Shown piece by piece: positions 6,639-8,866 of a stretch of 8,866 nt of DNA. The notes under the pieces are model-generated. The model saw only the letters and a list, made by a program, of their open reading frames with translations, had not been told where the DNA came from and did not search any database. Every line of letters starts with the position of its first letter. Position 1 is the stretch's first letter. A program made the position numbers and the translations under genes. The DNA comes from Metabacillus rhizolycopersici. Its GTDB lineage: Bacteria; Bacillota; Bacilli; Bacillales; Bacillaceae. Location: NCBI RefSeq assembly GCF_020075705.1, contig NZ_JAIQUM010000126.1:1-8866 (forward strand). Direction: 5' to 3'.

Positions 6639-7396
6639 TGGTAACCTACTTAACGGAGAAACTAATCATGCTTGAGGGAACTTACAATTTACGAGAGTTA
6701 GGTGGCTACAGAGCGCCAAATGGCCAAACAATTTTGCCACATAAATTATTAAGAAGTGATGGCCTGCATTCATTATCGAAAGCAGACGAAGCATATTTAA
6801 TTAAGTATGGTGTGCGTACAATTATTGATCTACGAAGCACAAAAGAAGTAGAAGAACGTCCTGATACGTTTATGCACGACCCTGATATTCAGTATGTCCA
6901 TGTACCTTTTTTAGACCGTATGCTTAACAATGCTAGCGATATGATTAAAATGGACTCTTTAGCAAATGTGTATATTGATATTTTAATAAATAACCAGCCA
7001 TCTATTAAAAAAGTTTTTAATATTATTAGCTACAACATAAATAACGGCGTGCTCTTTCATTGTGCAGCCGGAAAAGATCGCACAGGTGTCATTGCGATGC
7101 TGCTTCTTTTACTTTGCGATATTGAAAAAGAAACGATTATTGAAGATTATAGCTGGAGTGCCGCACTAATGGAGCCTGTATTTATGCATCAAAAGCAAGA
7201 AATCACCAATGCCGGCTATGAAGTGCCCGCTTTTATTTTCGAATCGAATAAAGACGATGCACGACTAACACTCCAATATATTGAAAACAACTACGAAAAT
7301 GTACAAAATTATTTAGCAGCAGTCGGTATCGAGAAAAATGAACAACAACACTTAAAAGAAGCATTGCTAGGGGGCAATTTTAATGGGCAAGATTGA
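6638..7396 (+). CDS. Tyrosine/dual-specificity-type phosphatase (Y_phosphatase3, MptpB/LipA-like)
   Basis: This 252-aa protein is predicted to be cytoplasmic. It shows the Y_phosphatase3 pattern: LEGTYNLRELGGYRAPNG (12-29), LLRSDGLHSLSKAD (37-50), IDLRSTKEVEERPD (63-76) and the catalytic loop HCAAGKDRTG (141-150). The loop holds the CX5R nucleophile Cys142 and Arg148. The Lys-Asp in the loop (GKDR) is the hallmark of MptpB/LipA-like enzymes, which hydrolyse phosphoinositides and phospho-amino acids. Its place between permease and ATPase, coupled to both neighbours, argues for a metabolic role on the imported phosphoester rather than general protein dephosphorylation; that is inference. The TAATG overlap with AAAGGAA upstream supports ATG 6638. 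An in-frame ATG at 6668 with GGAG nine bases upstream is an alternative start that would remove ten residues before the conserved LEGTYN. It overlaps the ATPase gene by 14 nt. Confidence 0.85.
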   Translation: MVTYLTEKLIMLEGTYNLRELGGYRAPNGQTILPHKLLRSDGLHSLSKADEAYLIKYGVRTIIDLRSTKEVEERPDTFMHDPDIQYVHVPFLDRMLNNASDMIKMDSLANVYIDILINNQPSIKKVFNIISYNINNGVLFHCAAGKDRTGVIAMLLLLLCDIEKETIIEDYSWSAALMEPVFMHQKQEITNAGYEVPAFIFESNKDDARLTLQYIENNYENVQNYLAAVGIEKNEQQHLKEALLGGNFNGQD

Positions 7397-8435
7397 GCTG
7401 AAAAATATTTATAAAAAATATGATAAACAAGTCGTTGTCGACCATATGACTTTAACAATCCCAGACCAATCTTTTACAGTTATTTTAGGCCCATCTGGAT
7501 GTGGTAAATCTACATTACTAAGACTTATTTCGGGGTTAGAAGACATCGAATCCGGTGAAATTTCAATTGATGATCACGACGTTACGTATCTCGAGCCAAA
7601 AGACCGAAAAATCGCTATGGTATTCCAAAATTACGCCCTATATCCACATATGTCTGCCTACAAAAACGTGGAATACGGCCTAAAAGTACAAGGCATGCCA
7701 AAAGAAGAACGTACACGAATGGTTCTCAATGCACTCAAAATGGTCGAACTCGAAGACCAAGCAAACAAATTACCTGCACAAATGTCAGGGGGCCAAAGAC
7801 AACGTGTAGCTTTAGCACGCGCCATGGTCAAATCACCTGCTGCGTATTTAATGGACGAGCCTCTCTCAAACTTAGATGCTCGCCTAAGGAATCAAATGCG
7901 TCAAACAATTTCAACACTACATGCCCAGCTAAACAAAACATTTGTTTATGTCACACACGATCAACTCGAAGCTATGTCGATGGGCGATAACATTATCATC
8001 TTAAACAAAGGAAAAATTATGCAACAAGGCACACCAAAAGAAATTTACATGAACCCAGCCAACTTATTTGTTGCCAAATTTATCGGTTCTCCCCCAACAA
8101 ATATCGTGGAACATAACAACGTATTTGTAGGCATTAGACCCGAACATATTTTAATTGACCAACAACAAGAACAGGCACTCAACTTAACAGGTCACGTCAT
8201 CTCTGTCGAGCTACTAGGTAGCGAAGCCATTTACAAAGTCAAAACAACACTTGGCGAACTACTTGTCAAAACTGAAAACACATGGAAGGAAAACAATAAA
8301 TCACTAAGCTTAACTATCCCACTCGACAAAATCATGTACTTCGACCAAATCGAACAACGCATATACGACTATGCAGCATTAGAAGCTCAGCTGCTGAGCC
8401 AGTTCAATGACCGTTTGGCCTTTGCTACGGTTTGA
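7383..8435 (+). CDS. ugpC: ABC transporter ATP-binding protein, UgpC/MsmX/MalK-type
   Basis: This 350-aa protein is the energising ATPase of the importer, on the cytoplasmic face. Motifs in order are Walker A GPSGCGKST (36-44), Q-loop Gln82 in MVFQNYALYPHM, signature MSGGQRQRVALARA (134-147, with Met for the usual Leu), Walker B AYLMDEP (154-160, catalytic Glu159), D-loop SNLDA, and switch His192 in THDQLEAM. The C-terminal regulatory TOBE part begins near VGIRPEH (249-255). This is the CUT1-type arrangement shared by UgpC, MsmX and MalK. AGGGGG ends eight bases before the ATG, inside the phosphatase gene, which it overlaps by 14 nt. The last 20 or so residues (after QRIYDY) extend past where such proteins usually stop and use codons such as CTG, CAG and GCC unlike the rest of the gene. 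Confidence 0.93.
   Translation: MGKIELKNIYKKYDKQVVVDHMTLTIPDQSFTVILGPSGCGKSTLLRLISGLEDIESGEISIDDHDVTYLEPKDRKIAMVFQNYALYPHMSAYKNVEYGLKVQGMPKEERTRMVLNALKMVELEDQANKLPAQMSGGQRQRVALARAMVKSPAAYLMDEPLSNLDARLRNQMRQTISTLHAQLNKTFVYVTHDQLEAMSMGDNIIILNKGKIMQQGTPKEIYMNPANLFVAKFIGSPPTNIVEHNNVFVGIRPEHILIDQQQEQALNLTGHVISVELLGSEAIYKVKTTLGELLVKTENTWKENNKSLSLTIPLDKIMYFDQIEQRIYDYAALEAQLLSQFNDRLAFATV
8385..8399. repeat. Perfect short palindrome in the ATPase 3' end
   Basis: GCTCAGC-T-GCTGAGC is a 7-bp perfect inverted repeat with a one-base centre, within the last 17 codons of the ATPase gene. It is GC-richer than its surroundings. No function is assigned. Confidence 0.5.
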
Positions 8436-8441
8436 ATTGAA

Positions 8442-8505
8442 AAAGCCGATAATCTTTTTAAAATGTCCTTTACAAAGCGTACACTTTATTTAGGTTATCG
8501 GCTTT
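8442..8505 (+). terminator. Operon terminator with an unusually long loop
   Basis: AAAGCCGATAA (8442-8452) and TTATCGGCTTT (8495-8505) form a perfect 11-bp stem closing a 42-nt loop, followed by AGTTTTT. It starts six bases after the ATPase stop codon, so it most likely ends the six-gene transcript. The loop contains a small inner inverted repeat, AAAG/CTTT around CGTACA. The long loop is atypical for an intrinsic terminator. Confidence 0.6.
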
Positions 8506-8574
8506 AGTTTTTAGAAAATAAAAAACGCACTTACTTATGATACGGTTCACTGTAAATATTATACTTGTCAATAA

Positions 8575-8664
8575 ACCACAGTTATTCCAATCTTTCTTCC
8601 ACAATCTGGCCCTTTAGTTGAACAAGATCTCCCAGAATCAGATGAATACGTTATACAAATCTAG
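8575..8664 (+). pseudogene. Possible C-terminal gene relic, unidentified
   Basis: After an in-frame TAA (8572-8574) the frame reads 29 protein-like codons, TTVIPIFLPQSGPLVEQ then DLPESDEYVIQI, to a TAG at 8662-8664. No start codon with a ribosome binding site is present, so at best it is the tail of a lost gene. A different frame has an ATG at 8537 opening into MIRFTVNIILVNKP, so a frameshifted small gene is possible. The middle part also matches a short degenerate repeat found elsewhere in the window, which weakens the coding reading. I do not recognise the protein. Confidence 0.2.
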
Positions 8665-8698
8665 TTTACATAAAGCCAATTAGAGGAAGCTACATCAA

Positions 8699-8729
8699 AA
8701 TAAACCCCTTGGGCACCAAGGGGTTTATT
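8699..8729. terminator. Strong bidirectional intrinsic terminator
   Basis: AATAAACCCCTTGG (8699-8712) and CCAAGGGGTTTATT (8716-8729) form a perfect 14-bp stem with a 3-nt loop. On the plus strand it is followed by G, six T, A and five T. On the minus strand it ends TTTATTTT. It can isolate the transporter operon side from a converging minus-strand gene that begins at or beyond the window edge. Confidence 0.9.
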
Positions 8730-8782
8730 GTTTTTTATTTTTATTGTTTATGTATGATTTTATTCAACTAAAAAAGGATATT

Positions 8783-8866
8783 TTATCTAAGTCCTCTTCC
8801 GATATCGGCCCCACCTACGCCAGATACTATGACAGCCACACGTGCCATCCAACCCATTATTATCAT
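8783..8866 (-). CDS. Small open frame at the window edge, possibly partial
   Basis: The minus strand is open from the last base of the window to a TAA at 8785-8783, giving 28 codons that include MARVAVIVSGVGGADIGRGLR. The first codon in the window is ATG (8866-8864), and further in-frame ATGs lie at 8857 and 8848, but the frame may continue outside. A strong terminator lies about 50 nt downstream in the right direction (8729-8699), which supports a real transcript end. I do not recognise the product; the Gly/Val-rich run could be a small hydrophobic peptide or the tail of a larger protein. Confidence 0.4.
   Translation of the reverse strand: MIIMGWMARVAVIVSGVGGADIGRGLR

Noticed and set aside
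8463..8507. 14-codon ATG frame in the operon terminator loop
   Set aside because: It has no ribosome binding site and lies inside the stem-loop, so it is most likely chance.
1..8866. CRISPR array, insertion sequence, tRNA or rRNA genes
   Set aside because: No regularly spaced direct repeats, no transposase motifs with terminal inverted repeats, and no cloverleaf or rRNA-like sequence were seen.

Overview
The window looks like chromosomal DNA of a low-GC Gram-positive bacterium of the Bacillaceae/Planococcaceae type. The reasons are AT-rich DNA with strong AGGAGG-like ribosome binding sites at short fixed spacing, a lipobox lipoprotein as transporter binding protein, U-tract intrinsic terminators, a MurR/RpiR-type regulator and a CBO0543-family membrane protein. 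The genus cannot be fixed from the sequence alone; Lysinibacillus or Solibacillus relatives are a guess.

Layout. Positions 1-1500 are a decayed stretch. They hold a terminator hairpin (116-144), a minus-strand CBO0543-family gene whose 5' part is broken by in-frame stops (376-969), a plus-strand relic of the C-terminus of a short-chain dehydrogenase with a one-base frameshift (1120-1271), and several degenerate short repeats. Positions 1505-2425 carry a MurR/RpiR-type regulator on the minus strand with its own terminator. Positions 2426-2611 are a divergent regulatory region. Positions 2612-8435 are one compact plus-strand operon of six genes. In order these are a GpdQ-like metallophosphoesterase, an extracellular solute-binding lipoprotein, two MalF/MalG-type permeases, a Y_phosphatase3-type phosphatase, and a UgpC/MsmX/MalK-type ATPase. 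A terminator-like inverted repeat follows (8442-8505). Positions 8511-8866 hold another apparent gene relic, a strong bidirectional terminator (8699-8729) and a small minus-strand open frame reaching the window edge.

How the genes may work together (inference). The binding protein, two permeases and ATPase form a complete UgpBAEC-like importer. The metallophosphoesterase is 274 aa with every metal-binding motif of the GpdQ glycerophosphodiesterase class. The embedded phosphatase has the HCxxGKDRTG loop seen in MptpB/LipA-like enzymes, which can act on phosphoinositides and other small phosphoesters. Together this suggests uptake of a phosphodiester (for example a glycerophosphodiester), intracellular cleavage, then removal of the phosphate.

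The promoter region contains TTTACA-N5-TTTACA followed in phase by two weaker hexamers, the layout of a PhoP (phosphate starvation) box. It also holds a 10-bp inverted repeat that could be the site of the divergent RpiR-type regulator. Dual control by phosphate starvation and by a phosphorylated ligand sensed through the SIS domain is the most interesting testable idea in this window.
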